From assembly GCF_900113225.1 (NCBI RefSeq), contig NZ_FOZE01000001.1, forward strand, positions 1,736,001 to 1,800,000: a stretch of 64,000 nt of DNA, in the 5' to 3' direction. The notes beneath the pieces were generated by a model that saw only the letters and a list, made by a program, of their open reading frames with translations, ran no database searches and was not told the origin of the DNA. Position numbers and translations under genes: made by a program. This DNA is from Mitsuaria sp. PDC51 (GTDB lineage Bacteria; Pseudomonadota; Gammaproteobacteria; Burkholderiales; Burkholderiaceae_C). Below are positions 63,604 to 64,000 of this stretch, one piece after another; the stretch's first letter is position 1, and every line of letters begins with the position of its first letter.

Positions 63604-64000
63604 ATGGGCGCGGCGTGGCGAGCCTCTTTCACGACGCGCCTGGTGCGCGCTGGGCAGGCTGTCGCGCGGATGCGCGGGCGGTGTTTCGGCGCGGTCCTGG
63701 GTTTGACCTTGAGCCTTGGCCTGGGCGGGGCCGCGCCGTTCGCGCAGGCGGCGGCCGCCAAGCCGGCGCCGGTGGTGCGTCCGGCGCAGCCGCCCGAGGG
63801 GCCGACGCTGGCCCGCATCCGCGAGACCGGCGTCATCGTCCTGGGCTACCGGCCGGCATCGGCGCCGTTCTCCTACCTCGACGCGCAGCTGCGTCCCACC
63901 GGCTATTCCGTCGAACTGTGCGAGCGCGTGATCGCCTCGCTGCGCACGCGGCTGAAGCTGCCTGACCTGGAGGTGCGGCGCGTGGCGGTGGGCTCGGCGA
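63604..64000 (+). CDS. Amino-acid ABC transporter substrate-binding protein, N-terminal part
   Basis: The frame is open to the end of the window; 132 residues are visible. A long signal peptide (about 1-50, FAQA-A) is followed by a Pro/Ala-rich spacer and then GPTLARIRETGVIVLGYRPASAPFSYLDA, the start of a bacterial extracellular solute-binding type 3 fold (GltI/glutamate-aspartate class). It begins 2 bases after the rarA stop. The ligand cannot be judged without the rest. Confidence 0.85.
   Translation, partial: MGAAWRASFTTRLVRAGQAVARMRGRCFGAVLGLTLSLGLGGAAPFAQAAAAKPAPVVRPAQPPEGPTLARIRETGVIVLGYRPASAPFSYLDAQLRPTGYSVELCERVIASLRTRLKLPDLEVRRVAVGSA

Overview
This is a 64 kb stretch of ordinary, densely coded chromosome from a high-GC betaproteobacterium. 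The Burkholderiales are indicated by the gene content (dapA-bamC, mnmC, DUF3717/DUF1289, DUF3016, DUF6152/DUF6644, PepSY/DUF3649/DUF3325, a PEP-CTERM protein), by the extreme GC3 that opens long antisense frames, and by the terminator-adjacent repeats. It most resembles the Roseateles/Mitsuaria/Rubrivivax group; this rests on recognising protein families, not on a search. No tRNA, rRNA, CRISPR array, insertion sequence or prophage was seen.

Layout. 1-4.1 kb: a nucleoside salvage block (sugar kinase end, nucleoside hydrolase, MTA/SAH-type deaminase, binding protein). 4.1-8.7 kb: a signalling island with a lower-GC leader, a small membrane protein, a NarL-type regulator, a 7TM histidine kinase and a degenerate EAL-HDOD protein. 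8.7-11.6 kb: a SlyD-type isomerase divergent from a ribosomal oxygenase, a hypothetical protein, and a tiny lipoprotein with a structured leader. 11.6-18.4 kb (all minus): amidohydrolase, MFS transporter, microprotein, SDR, methyltransferase, dapA, bamC. 18.6-24.6 kb: parE, GNAT, lytic transglycosylase, parC. 24.7-28.9 kb: PEP-CTERM protein, a Fur-type PepSY operon, pyrD. 28.9-33.9 kb: LysR/EamA divergent pair, aroG, a DUF6644-DUF6152 pair, rpiA. 33.9-41.3 kb: chemoreceptor with a flagellar-type promoter, coiled-coil membrane protein, mnmC, rhlE, orphan regulator. 41.3-48.2 kb: peptide-binding protein, ettA, a Cpx-like stress module (Spy-like protein, regulator, kinase). 48.2-54.2 kb: MATE, DUF3717-DUF1289, trpS, purN, DUF1345, DUF1653, an RsmB-type methyltransferase. 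54.2-64 kb: desaturase, DUF3016, rpmG, rpmB, trxB, a Crp-type regulator, ftsK, lolA, rarA, and the start of an amino-acid binding protein.

Most of the window is core metabolism, envelope biogenesis (bamC, lolA, lytic transglycosylase), chromosome segregation (parE, parC, ftsK) and translation. The points most worth a second look are five. First, the DUF6644-DUF6152 pair, whose predicted mature secreted protein begins His-His next to a CopD-like membrane protein. Second, seven genes whose -10 box sits only 6-8 bases before the start codon and that lack a Shine-Dalgarno sequence, suggesting leaderless mRNAs. Third, a recurrent tag, TTTCATTGGGG, directly after terminators and repeats. Fourth, an attenuator-like hairpin at the 5' end of the rhlE leader. 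Fifth, a secreted amidohydrolase carrying a histone-H1-like tail.
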